From assembly GCA_019456145.1 (NCBI GenBank), contig VRUL01000009.1, positions 1 to 64,000 on the forward strand: a DNA stretch of 64,000 nucleotides. The letters are read 5' to 3'. This stretch comes from Planctomycetota bacterium (GTDB taxonomy: Bacteria; Planctomycetota; Phycisphaerae; Sedimentisphaerales; Anaerobacaceae). Made by a program: the position numbers and the translations under genes. Below are positions 9,588 through 18,223 of this stretch, piece by piece. Numbering within the stretch: position 1 is the first letter of the stretch; every line of letters begins with the position of its first letter. The notes under the pieces are model-generated. The model had not been told where the DNA came from, ran no database searches, and saw nothing but the letters and a program-made list of their open reading frames with translations.

Positions 9588-11707
9588 GTTTGTTCTCCTT
9601 GAGGTGCGGGAACCGAACGCGTCAGCCATCCCGCCAGAGCGGTTTCAAACAATGCAACAGCCAACAGTGCGGTAAGAAGCCGCCGCCAGAGTTTCTGCTC
9701 ATATTCCATATCAGCTAAGTTGCTGTGATGTTGCGCCTTTTCAATCTTCCCGATGTGCACGTCGCCGGATTGATCGAGCAAGACGCCGAGTCCTTCGATC
9801 TCTTCTATTGGCATAGGCGACGTTCGACACTCTTGGGCGCTCAGGTTGACCGCAAAGAAGCGGTTTTCGGTATCGGATTCAATGGTATAGATCCCGGGCT
9901 GGTCGGTTTGCGTGAAAGTCTGCTCTGCCGGATCGAGGCTGATTACGGAACCATCCGGCTTGCGAATACGAATATTCGCCGATTCGTAAGCTGTCGAACG
10001 CAGAACAGGCACGCTATCACCGACGAAATACTGCAACTGCTGTCTCGTGTGGAAACCGCCGAATTCAAGAATAGAATATAGCAGTGGAACAAATTTCGAT
10101 GAAAGTGCGAGCTGGCTGTCGGCCCTGCGCCAGCCGGAAGTCAGTACGAGCAACGATCCTTTGCCAAGGGGTATTTCCAACAGGGCCGGGTCATCGGTGT
10201 CGAATCGGGCCAGTACGCGAGCGCCCGGCAAATCGGCAGCGTCTATCCGACGGTATTTCCAGAAGTGAATCTGCGTGAAGTCACCGAATCCCGGTTCGGA
10301 AAAAGGCACAAGCAATGGGTGTGTGAATTCGATCCGGTCGAGCATTGCGTATCCGTCCACTTCGGCCTCTTCGGCCTTGACGTTGTCGATCTGTGCAAAA
10401 TCCGCCAGCATTTTCCCGGCGCCAGCGGTTTTCATGACGAGCAAAAGCGCTCGGCCTGATTCGATATGTCGGCGCAAGGTGGCGATGTTCTGCTGATTTA
10501 CCGGATCGGTCGCAATGATCAGGTCCGCTTTGGCAACTTCTGCGGCGGCAATGTCCTTATCGCCCGGGTGCGAGACGACTCGCGGTGCCAGTACCCCGGT
10601 GGCTCCAAAGGCTTGCCTGAGATAAAAGAGCATTTCCTTTGAATCATTGGGATCGTCACCGCCTATATAGAGGATATTTATCGGCTGCTGCAACGACGGA
10701 GCAACGTGCAGAGTGTTATCAAAGTCGTGGTCGTCCCCGGTCAGGATGAGCCTGCGTCCCGGTTGCCCGTTCGCCGTAGTTGGGGCGCGCACGACAACAC
10801 TACGCCCGGGCGCTACGTAGACATTTATGGGCTCGTTTGGCGCCTCTGCGGTCATACCGCCGGCCCAATTAAACTGGAATTGCTCTGCAGCGGCGTCGGA
10901 CGAATTCATCACGCGGACACGAGGTCGATCGTTGGCATCGGTTCCGGCCAAGTCGTGACGATCCGTTATCAATTGTAGTGCTGCGTTGGTGGTAACACCG
11001 GGCCGAATTGACTTGACCACTAATCGGGTCTGCCTGGGCCATTCATAAGCGCCGAGCGACTCCAGTTCGCTGCCTTGCTGCATGTCGCTGACCAGGACTA
11101 TCCGGCGAGCGGTGGCAGACTGTTGTGGGTCGTTGATTTCATCATCCTCGATGGCTTCAGCCGCTGCGACAAGTGCATGACCGAGATTAGTCTTTGCCCA
11201 GCCCGGCGAAAGCTCAGATATCTGCTCGGCCCCAGCCGAGGCACGCTGGGCCGACTCCAGCCGGTCCCACTGCTCGAATCCCATCACGATGCGCGTGTCT
11301 TGATCGAAGCTCATGATGCATACACTGTCCGCTCGGTCGGCTTGCTGTAGTACTGATTGCGCCTCGGCCACGGCTTGTGCCCAAAGGCCTGTCCGTCGCA
11401 TCGATGCGCTCGTATCTATCAATAGGACGGTTCGTTTTGCCGGACGGACATCCTTCTCTGAGATGGGACTTGAGAAGAAGGGACGTGAAAACGCGAATGC
11501 CAGCAAGCCGATTATCGCACAGCGAAGCAACAGGAGAAGGATGTTCTCGATACGGCTTCGATTTTTGAATCGCGACATGGCAACAGGGACGAACATCAGC
11601 GAGCTAAACGTTATGTGCTTGCGCGTTTTTTGACGCACCATGTGCAGCACAATTGGAATGCCGATTGCAACGATGCCTGCCAAAAATAGCGGATAAAGGA
11701 AATTCAT
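9584..11707 (-). CDS. BatA/VWA membrane protein
   Basis: 707 residues. The N-terminus FLYPLFLAGIVAIGIPIVLH and the following KTRKHITFSSLMF match the BatA N-terminal domain (PF07584), with a second helix (IENILLLLLRCAIIGLLAFA). A von Willebrand A domain follows with a proper MIDAS motif (LIDTSASM, about residue 97) and the later VLVSDMQQG. Around residues 330-400 is a second alpha/beta segment (INILYIGGDDPNDS), and one C-terminal helix is seen (LLTALLAVALFETALAGWL). Its ATG overlaps the DUF58 stop (ATGA), indicating translational coupling. In Bat operons such proteins are metal-dependent adhesion or scaffold proteins of the envelope. Confidence 0.85.
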   Translation of the reverse strand: MNFLYPLFLAGIVAIGIPIVLHMVRQKTRKHITFSSLMFVPVAMSRFKNRSRIENILLLLLRCAIIGLLAFAFSRPFFSSPISEKDVRPAKRTVLLIDTSASMRRTGLWAQAVAEAQSVLQQADRADSVCIMSFDQDTRIVMGFEQWDRLESAQRASAGAEQISELSPGWAKTNLGHALVAAAEAIEDDEINDPQQSATARRIVLVSDMQQGSELESLGAYEWPRQTRLVVKSIRPGVTTNAALQLITDRHDLAGTDANDRPRVRVMNSSDAAAEQFQFNWAGGMTAEAPNEPINVYVAPGRSVVVRAPTTANGQPGRRLILTGDDHDFDNTLHVAPSLQQPINILYIGGDDPNDSKEMLFYLRQAFGATGVLAPRVVSHPGDKDIAAAEVAKADLIIATDPVNQQNIATLRRHIESGRALLLVMKTAGAGKMLADFAQIDNVKAEEAEVDGYAMLDRIEFTHPLLVPFSEPGFGDFTQIHFWKYRRIDAADLPGARVLARFDTDDPALLEIPLGKGSLLVLTSGWRRADSQLALSSKFVPLLYSILEFGGFHTRQQLQYFVGDSVPVLRSTAYESANIRIRKPDGSVISLDPAEQTFTQTDQPGIYTIESDTENRFFAVNLSAQECRTSPMPIEEIEGLGVLLDQSGDVHIGKIEKAQHHSNLADMEYEQKLWRRLLTALLAVALFETALAGWLTRSVPAPQGEQT

Positions 11708-12672
11708 GCGTTCATCCTGCCTATAGAGCCGCCTCTTCTTCGAATGTTTTTTCTGCGGTGTATTCGGCCCCGCAGGAAGTCGAGCAGGGCCAGATCGAAC
11801 GGGCGGTCCGTTGTGAAGAGGTGATAGTCAATGCCCAGGCTGCGACAGATGGACGCGACCTTGTCGAGGTGCTCGGTAAGCTTGCGCTTGTAGTCGGCCA
11901 GCGCCGAGGCAGGGTCTACGTATCTGTCGCGTCCGGTCTCAATGTCGCGGAACAACGCCGGCGAGCCGAAGTCGAAGCTCAACTCGGTCGGATCCAGGAC
12001 GTTGAACACGACGACATCGTGCCCGCAGGCGCACAAACAGCCGAGGTCAGATTCGAGCTGGTCGATAGAGGCGAGCAAGTCGGAAATCAGCACGATCATC
12101 CCCCGCTTGGTCAGCATTTGGGCGATTCGTTGCAGGGCCGGGCCCAGATCGGTGGCCTGCCCGTCGGGCAGCGCTTCGAGAGCCAGCATCAGGCGACGGA
12201 GGTAGTTGGGTCGATTGCGCGGCGGCAGGTAATTTCTGATTTGGTCGTCGAAGGTGGCCAGGCCGACGGCATCGCCCTGGGTGAAGAGGAAGTAGCCCAA
12301 CGTTGCCGCCAGCGTGCCGGCGTACTGAGCCTTACTGTAGCCGATCGAACCATATCTCATCGATCGGCTGTGATCGATGAGAAGATGGCAGCGCAGATTT
12401 GTTTCGTCTTCGAACTTCTTGATGTAGAACCGGTCGCTGCGGGCATAGAGCCGCCAATCGATGTAGCGGGGATCGTCACCCGCGGTGTATTGGCGGTACT
12501 CGGTGAATTCAACCGAGAAGCCGTGGTAAGGGCTTCGATGAATGCCTTTCCAAAAGCCCTCGACGATGACTTTGGCGCGCAGCTCCATGGATTTAATTCG
12601 CATCAGGGAGACCGGGTCTATCATGCCGGCGGTTGAACTGTTGAAACCGGGTTGTACTGCTTTAGATGTCAT
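11704..12672 (-). CDS. DUF58 domain protein
   Basis: 322 residues. It carries the DUF58 signature EYRQYTAGDDPRYIDWRLYA (about residues 59-78) and a VWA-like motif LLIDHSRSMRYG with DxSxS. No membrane segment is evident. DUF58 proteins are almost always encoded directly after a MoxR ATPase and are thought to be its partner or substrate adaptor. Both ends overlap neighbours by ATGA, so the operon is translationally coupled here. Confidence 0.9.
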   Translation of the reverse strand: MTSKAVQPGFNSSTAGMIDPVSLMRIKSMELRAKVIVEGFWKGIHRSPYHGFSVEFTEYRQYTAGDDPRYIDWRLYARSDRFYIKKFEDETNLRCHLLIDHSRSMRYGSIGYSKAQYAGTLAATLGYFLFTQGDAVGLATFDDQIRNYLPPRNRPNYLRRLMLALEALPDGQATDLGPALQRIAQMLTKRGMIVLISDLLASIDQLESDLGCLCACGHDVVVFNVLDPTELSFDFGSPALFRDIETGRDRYVDPASALADYKRKLTEHLDKVASICRSLGIDYHLFTTDRPFDLALLDFLRGRIHRRKNIRRRGGSIGRMNA

Positions 12673-13694
12673 TTAGTGGCGTCCTCTTTGACGGAGATCA
12701 ACAGGCGAGCGACGAGGTCCTCGATGACTACGCCTTCGGCTTCGGCACGGTAATTGATCAGGACACGATGCCGAAGCACCGGTTTAGCCAGGGCCCGTAT
12801 GTCGCTGAATTTCACGTGGTTCCTGCCGTGGAGCAGTGCCCGTGCCTTGGCGCCGAGGACCATGTATTGCGACGCACGCAGTCCGGCCCCCCAGGTGATC
12901 CACTCGTTCACGAAATCCCGATTGTTGTCGGGGCCCGGGCGTGAGGCTGCGGCGATCCTGACCGCGTAGCGCACTACGTCCTCGGCAATGGGGACCTTGC
13001 GCACAACATCATGAAACCGCAACAGGTCGTCACCGCTGAATACCTGCTTGATGGGCTCGGGATCGACGGTAGTGGTTTGGCGAACAACGGCAACCTCGTC
13101 GTCTTCGGGGAGGTAGTCAATCAAAACGTTGAACATAAAACGGTCGAGCTGGGCTTCAGGAAGAGGGTAGGTGCCTTCCATTTCGATGGGGTTTTGCGTG
13201 GCGAATACGAAGAACGGCTCACTGAGCTGGTGGCATACGCCGCTGGCGGTAACCTGGTGCTCCTGCATTGCTTCGAGCAACGCGGCCTGGGTCTTGGGAG
13301 GCGTGCGGTTGATCTCGTCGGCAAGAATAATGTTGGCGAAAACCGGGCCCTTTACAAAAACCATCTTCCGCTCGTGGTCGGTTTGCTGGAGTATTTCCGT
13401 GCCGGTGATGTCCGCGGGCATAAGGTCGGGTGTGAACTGGATCCGCTGGAACTTCAAGTGAAACAACTCGGCCAGCGATTTGACCAGCAACGTCTTGGCC
13501 AGACCCGGGGCGCCGGTAACAAGGCAGTGCCCGCCGGAGAGAACCGCGATGAGCAGGTGCTCGATGACGTCCTGCTGGCCTATGATGACCTTTGAAAGCT
13601 CGGCGCAGATGCGTTCGCGGGCGCCTTTGATCTGTTCGACGGCCAATCGCTCGAATTCGTATTCTTTTGTAGCCAACTTTGCCCTTCCTTTCAC
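12669..13694 (-). CDS. MoxR-family AAA+ ATPase
   Basis: 341 residues if the GTG at 13694 is used. A TTG at 13676 has a better ribosome site (GGAAGG a few bases upstream) and would remove six residues. Walker A is TGAPGLAKTLL, Walker B is IILADEINR, followed by TPPKTQAALLEAMQE, and sensor 1 is FVFATQNPIE. These features place it in the MoxR family, which works as a chaperone-like ATPase together with VWA-domain proteins. The gene follows DUF4159 after 52 bp and overlaps DUF58 by 4 bp. Confidence 0.93.
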   Translation of the reverse strand: MKGRAKLATKEYEFERLAVEQIKGARERICAELSKVIIGQQDVIEHLLIAVLSGGHCLVTGAPGLAKTLLVKSLAELFHLKFQRIQFTPDLMPADITGTEILQQTDHERKMVFVKGPVFANIILADEINRTPPKTQAALLEAMQEHQVTASGVCHQLSEPFFVFATQNPIEMEGTYPLPEAQLDRFMFNVLIDYLPEDDEVAVVRQTTTVDPEPIKQVFSGDDLLRFHDVVRKVPIAEDVVRYAVRIAAASRPGPDNNRDFVNEWITWGAGLRASQYMVLGAKARALLHGRNHVKFSDIRALAKPVLRHRVLINYRAEAEGVVIEDLVARLLISVKEDATK

Positions 13695-13746
13695 TTCTAT
13701 GGCCGGGCGGGGCGGCTGTCTCAGTTGCCCATCGTCCGGCGCCGTT

Positions 13747-14562
13747 TCAATGTGTCATCGCGTAAAAAACAATATTAATCCCCAGAGGATACGCCTTCTT
13801 CTCGGAAAACTCGTGGAAGTACCACTCATTTTCACCCTCCCGCTCCCATCCGTCACCCAGGTCCGTATTGTGACAAATAATTGCCATCATCCTGCCCTTT
13901 TCATCGTAGATGGCCTTGTAATGCACTTCACGTGCATCTTCGCGTTCCCAGGTGATGCCGTAACTGCGCCCGCCCAGCGCGTGGCCGATGCTGGGGATTT
14001 GGGGTTTTTCTTTCAGATCGAAAACGGCATGGAAAATCGGATGGTCCAGTTCCAGCTCGACCAATTCACGGTCGGGGAATACGCGTTTGATCTCGTAGTA
14101 AAAATTGTACCACTCATCCTCGCCCCAGAAGTCATCGACCATTAAAAAGCCGCCGTTAAGCAGATATCGGCGAAGGACATCTACCTCCTCCTGGCTGAAC
14201 ACGAGGTTCCCCGGCTCGACGATGTATATGAATGGATAGTCGAACAGTTTCGGGTCGGTCAGCTCGAGTACAACGCCGTCGGGATCGACCTCTATTGAGG
14301 TCAATTGCTGAAGTCTGAATGAGAAATTCAGGTCGCTGTCGGGATAGTCTGTCGCCCACCTGCCTCGGCCGTATCCCCTTCTGCCGTATCCATCGTACCC
14401 GCCGTAGCCCGAAGAGTAGCGGATTCGCACAAATGTGAATACATCATGCGAGAACTCTTCATCCGGTTTCCAGTCGGGCACACCCCTGCGGTCGTAGTAT
14501 CTCTGCGCAAAACAAAGAGTTGCCGCAACAAACAACACAATGAGCCAGCTCGATTTTTTCAT
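13747..14562 (-). CDS. exported DUF4159 protein
   Basis: 271 residues. A signal peptide (SSWLIVLFVAATLCFA) precedes a mature protein starting QRYYDRRG. A short Gly/Tyr/Arg-rich stretch (residues about 52-68) leads into the DUF4159 domain with RWATDYPDSDLNF, FIYIVEPG, LLNGGFLMVDDFWG and INIVFYAMTH at the end. DUF4159 has a flavodoxin-like/glutamine-amidotransferase-like fold of unknown activity and is found with MoxR and BatA genes in planctomycetes. Its ATG overlaps the stop of the TPR gene (ATGA). Confidence 0.85.
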   Translation of the reverse strand: MKKSSWLIVLFVAATLCFAQRYYDRRGVPDWKPDEEFSHDVFTFVRIRYSSGYGGYDGYGRRGYGRGRWATDYPDSDLNFSFRLQQLTSIEVDPDGVVLELTDPKLFDYPFIYIVEPGNLVFSQEEVDVLRRYLLNGGFLMVDDFWGEDEWYNFYYEIKRVFPDRELVELELDHPIFHAVFDLKEKPQIPSIGHALGGRSYGITWEREDAREVHYKAIYDEKGRMMAIICHNTDLGDGWEREGENEWYFHEFSEKKAYPLGINIVFYAMTH

Positions 14563-17171
14563 TGCGAATCCTCCAGAATGATAGGCGGCCGGCTCTGGTC
14601 TTCCATAGTCGGCTCTTCAGCCTTGCTCGCATCGTCAAGTATCTCCAGCAGCAAGCGATGGGCCTGTCTAAACCGCGGCGCGTCCGCCAGGGCTTCGAGG
14701 ACGTGCCTTTTGGCCCTAACCGGGTCGCTGCGGCGGGTCAGCATCGCCAGGCGATAGTTGACATCCGCCGGGTCCGCCGGATCGAGCAAGAGCAAACGAC
14801 GGTATGACTCTACCGCCTCGGCGTCCCGGCCAATCTCCTGATTAGCCCGGCCCATTCGCAAATACGTCCCGGCCGTTAGGGGATAAACGGCCAGATATTT
14901 CTCGCCCGCCGCAACGACCTGCCGCCAATTCTCCCGCTCGGTGCCGATCTGCATCAGCCGGTCGAAGGCATAAACCGCATCGGAAGATATCCCCGCCAGT
15001 TTGCCGAGCGCCTCGCGTTCCTGTTTAGTTTCGTCGAGATTGCGGTGTGCCTCGGCAAGCAGGCGATAGGCGTTGTCTTCACCGGCGTATTGCGGATACA
15101 AGGAAATCAGCTTTCCGAGCGGCTCTTTGGCCTGCTCCCATTTGCTCTCATCTATGAGGCTTTTTGCACGAACAGTCAAGCCCCAAAAGCTGTTGGGATG
15201 GGCGGTAAACCAATCGTTCAAGGCGTTCGGATCGGAAGAGCCGATCTGTCCTGTCTGCGGCTCGATCCATTCCATATCCGGCGCCAGCTCTTCGGCGCGT
15301 TTCCTGGCAAAGGCGGAGAACTGCTCTTGGATCTTTTCCAACTTTGCGGTGTGTTTGGCGATGGCAGTGTTGATCTCGACGCCGTTTCCCAGATCGGCCA
15401 GGATCAATTTTAGCGCATCAAGGCCGAAACGTTCGATGAGAAACTCAACAACAAGCGACGATTCGTAGTAGGCAAACTGCAGATGCATGGGAGTGGGCGG
15501 ATTCAGAAATGCCGTGCTGAGATTGCCCACCGGTGTCAATTCGCCCTCGAGAATCATCTTGCGAAATTCAGGGGTCATTCGCTGGCCCCACACAGGGTCT
15601 CGCTGCATCTCTTCATAGACGGAGATGCCTTCACTGAGCCACCGAGGCATTTTGTTCTGCGTCAGATTGAGTGTTACGACATGGCAAAACTCGTGCCACA
15701 ACATCGCCTGCCAGTTGTGAGGACTTTCGAGTTTCGGGCTGTTGGCCGTTATTACGTTACCAAAGCACACGCCGAGAAACCCGTCGCCGCCGGGCATGCC
15801 GAATGTGCGCACAGCGAAATCCTGCTGCCTTGGAAACAGCTCCACCGTGACCGGGCTCTTGAGCTCGGTCCCGTATTTCCTGCACAACTGCTTTTTTGCC
15901 TGGGCGAGCAGCTTCAGCACGCTGTCCCCATAGACCGCCGCCTCGAAGGGATCCATCCTGACGATAAAGCCGTTGGCTGAAATCGTCTTGAACTTGGCCA
16001 GGTTGTCGCGCAAATTGGCAAGATTGTACGCGAGGACGTTGTATGCGTCGCGTTTGTGGACCTCGTCGGCGAGTATCCAGCCGTTTTCCTCATCGCCCAG
16101 ACGAAGCAGGTCCTGCGCCAGTTGGATTTTGGCCGGCAGATAGTCCGGATCCAGTATCAGGGCGCCGCGTTGATACTCGGCTCCTTCGGCGAAGCGATAC
16201 TTTTGGGAGAGCTTCTTTCCGATTAGATGATCGACCTCGGGGTTGGTGGGCCTGAATTTCAGGGCATTTGTCCAGCAGGTCTCGAAGGCGCTGCGGTCGT
16301 CGGCCAGATGGGCCAGAAGGGCGCGGTATGCCCAGGCCTCAGGATGCCAGGGGTTAGTTACAATTATCCGATCCAGCAGCTTCGCCGCGGCGTCATAATC
16401 TTCACAGTCTATCTGGTGCTCGGCCAGCATGGTCAGGGCGGGCGCATATTTAGGATTTATGCGCAGCGCCGCATCGAGCGCTTTAATCATCTCGGCGCGG
16501 TCGCTGTGGTAAAAAGCCCTCGCCAGCCCGCAGTGCACATCAGGCTCGTTGCCGAATCGCTTTATCGCCTCACGATATTGATTGGCTGCCAGCTCGTAGT
16601 CCTGTTTGGCCAGCGCCAACGATCCTGCCGCCAGATAGGCCTGGCGATAGTTCGGATCATTCCTCAAGGCGCGGTTATAAAATTGCTCCAGCACTAATCT
16701 TGGCTCGCCGCCGAGCAGCAGAAGCGTCTCGCCGAGGATCACCAAATCTTCGCTGTCCAGAAAATCGATGTGGCGGCGGGCGCCTATCTGATAGATTCGA
16801 GAGAGCATTTCGGAGGCATTTGTGTTCTGTCCGTTGTGCAGATAGGCCTTGTGGCCGAGCTTCAGCAGACGCATACTGAGCGAATAATACTGTATGGCCG
16901 AGTTGGCGTCCTCGGCGGCCTCAGCGTACTGACCCAGCGCCATTCGCGATTCAATCATCAAAACACGCCACCTGGACGAGAAGGCCTTTTCCTCGATGGC
17001 CTCCTGTGCCGACTCGAGGCACTGGGCATATTGGCCTGTCCTGAATTGTTCGCGGCAAACGTCAATCTGGGCTGCGAAGGTGTGCTGTGGGGAGCCGGAT
17101 AGCAGAGCAAGGCAGAGCACCGTTGCCGGCGACAGGCGACAATACAAGATGTGTCTGATCAAGGAACACAT
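14559..17171 (-). CDS. exported TPR protein with HExxH peptidase-like domain
   Basis: 870 residues, first gene of the operon. A hydrophobic N-terminus (LSPATVLCLALLSG) looks like a signal peptide. Residues about 35-400 and 690-850 are tetratricopeptide repeats (for example AWAYRALLAHLADDRSAFE). Between them lies a gluzincin-like 'peptidase MA' segment with MLWHEFCHVVTLNLTQ (HExxH) and PRWLSEGISVYEE, where the second Glu would be the third zinc ligand. It may be an active metallopeptidase or a scaffold. No Shine-Dalgarno is visible before ATG 17171, which fits the promoter lying only a few bases upstream. Confidence 0.85.
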   Translation of the reverse strand: MCSLIRHILYCRLSPATVLCLALLSGSPQHTFAAQIDVCREQFRTGQYAQCLESAQEAIEEKAFSSRWRVLMIESRMALGQYAEAAEDANSAIQYYSLSMRLLKLGHKAYLHNGQNTNASEMLSRIYQIGARRHIDFLDSEDLVILGETLLLLGGEPRLVLEQFYNRALRNDPNYRQAYLAAGSLALAKQDYELAANQYREAIKRFGNEPDVHCGLARAFYHSDRAEMIKALDAALRINPKYAPALTMLAEHQIDCEDYDAAAKLLDRIIVTNPWHPEAWAYRALLAHLADDRSAFETCWTNALKFRPTNPEVDHLIGKKLSQKYRFAEGAEYQRGALILDPDYLPAKIQLAQDLLRLGDEENGWILADEVHKRDAYNVLAYNLANLRDNLAKFKTISANGFIVRMDPFEAAVYGDSVLKLLAQAKKQLCRKYGTELKSPVTVELFPRQQDFAVRTFGMPGGDGFLGVCFGNVITANSPKLESPHNWQAMLWHEFCHVVTLNLTQNKMPRWLSEGISVYEEMQRDPVWGQRMTPEFRKMILEGELTPVGNLSTAFLNPPTPMHLQFAYYESSLVVEFLIERFGLDALKLILADLGNGVEINTAIAKHTAKLEKIQEQFSAFARKRAEELAPDMEWIEPQTGQIGSSDPNALNDWFTAHPNSFWGLTVRAKSLIDESKWEQAKEPLGKLISLYPQYAGEDNAYRLLAEAHRNLDETKQEREALGKLAGISSDAVYAFDRLMQIGTERENWRQVVAAGEKYLAVYPLTAGTYLRMGRANQEIGRDAEAVESYRRLLLLDPADPADVNYRLAMLTRRSDPVRAKRHVLEALADAPRFRQAHRLLLEILDDASKAEEPTMEDQSRPPIILEDSQ

Positions 17172-17180
17172 GCTATGCCC

Positions 17181-17208
17181 ATTATAGCAAATTTCATATA
17201 TTATTCAA
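17181..17208 (-). promoter_or_regulatory. sigma-70-type promoter of the MoxR operon
   Basis: On the minus strand TTGAAT (17208-17203) and TATAAT (17186-17181) are separated by 16 bases. Transcription would start near 17174, only a few bases before the first ATG at 17171. This predicts an almost leaderless mRNA, in agreement with the lack of a ribosome site. It is the only strong promoter I see in front of the eight-gene operon. Confidence 0.6.
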
Positions 17209-17230
17209 CATCTACTCGTTGGATTATTAC

Positions 17231-17365
17231 ATGTCAAATCTTGACATGGTTGAAGTTGGTAAGAAGGCGGATCTAATCCTGGCAAATCGCAATCCGCTGC
17301 CAGATGTGGCCAAAACCAGAGATCTTCGTGGCGTCATGCTCGGCCACCGGTCGATGGCAATGTAA
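17231..17365 (+). pseudogene. 3' fragment of an amidohydrolase gene
   Basis: The plus strand reads MVEVGKKADLILANRNPLPD followed by VAKTRDLRGVMLGHRSM and a stop at 17363-17365. This is the C-terminal strand pair typical of metal-dependent amidohydrolases ('G.VEVGKKADLVLLDANPL.DI.NTR.I.GVM..GR'). All catalytic domains are missing. It overlaps the end of the oppositely oriented oxidoreductase remnant. Confidence 0.65.
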
Positions 17366-17728
17366 ACTTCCTTTTCACATTTATCCATCGCCATGCATCG
17401 TGGGTAGTGTTTGCTGTTTCTGTTTCTTTACCTAACGCTCTTGCAATATCAACTACCCATCCAGCGATGTGGCATACTTCTAATACAATTTTCTGTGGCT
17501 CTTTTTCCACAATCATCGTAAACCCTTCCTCGTAGCGGCAAACAAAACGATAACTCGTAACCGTATCCCAGAATCCACCCTTGAGGAATTCGCCTTCCAC
17601 TTCGATTTCCACAGGACTGGTCAATTTCGTTCCCATGCCCCACTGTGCGATGTCGCAGTGAAGACCCGCCCAATCTGTCACCGGCCCGCCGCGCCGGTCG
17701 CTTTCCGAATGAACTCACGCCTGTTCAT
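17334..17728 (-). pseudogene. Gfo/Idh/MocA oxidoreductase gene with internal deletion
   Basis: From ATG 17728 the minus strand reads MNRREFIRKATGAAG, a twin-arginine signal start, then a stop. In another frame, directly after, it reads VTDWAGLHCDIAQWGMGT and later VEIEVEGEFLKGGFWDT, the C-terminal domain of planctomycete Gfo/Idh/MocA oxidoreductases. The whole NAD-binding domain is missing and the frame is broken at the join (about 17680). The 3' part also diverges after GFTMIV. This is a deletion relic, not a working gene. Confidence 0.7.
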
Positions 17729-17787
17729 ACTACTGATGGACATGCTCTACAACTACTGATAGAGGTTTTTAATGCTCAATCTTTCGA

Positions 17788-18003
17788 GTGATTATACCCC
17801 GGAGGAAAGGTAGGTCAAGGGAAAGCATAATCGGCCAGGGAACGACCTTTAGAATCAATCTGCCTATAGCCTTCTTTCTCAACCGTGTCGGGGGACGACC
17901 TCCGAAAAAACTTTTGCACGTTTTTGGTTTTCCGGCGAGGAAGTGCCCTAAGCTGAATTTGGAGAAGCTTGAAGTGCTCCTGCATTGCATATCGATCAAC
18001 TGA
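17788..18003 (+). pseudogene. possible tail of a sensor histidine kinase
   Basis: A short frame contains SIIGQGTTFRINLPIA, which resembles the last strand of a HATPase domain ('SEVGKGTTFRIYLP'). What follows (NRVGGRPPKKLL...) is not kinase-like. The similarity is short and could be chance. Together with the two neighbouring relics it suggests that 17.2-18.2 kb is a zone of gene decay. I see nothing supportable in 18004-18200. Confidence 0.3.
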
Positions 18004-18223
18004 GATATGTTGCGGATCGCTGGCGGATAGATTATAATCATTATCGTCCGCATAGCAGCCTGGGCTATACGGCCCCGGCAGCGTTCGCGGCTGACGTGTC
18101 TTGAGCAAGGTTCCGCCACGCTCCGCCTTGGTCAAGACAAAGAGAATAGTTGTGAAATACTCTTATAACAACTGATACATAAATAGGGAACAGGTCAGTC
18201 AGCATTTATAAGGAGATTCACTA

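Noticed and set aside
11653..12636. 327-residue plus-strand reading frame
   Set aside because: Antisense to the DUF58 gene, which has clear motifs and ATGA overlaps with both neighbours.
13011..13595. 194-residue plus-strand frame
   Set aside because: Antisense to the MoxR Walker A and B region; no features of its own.
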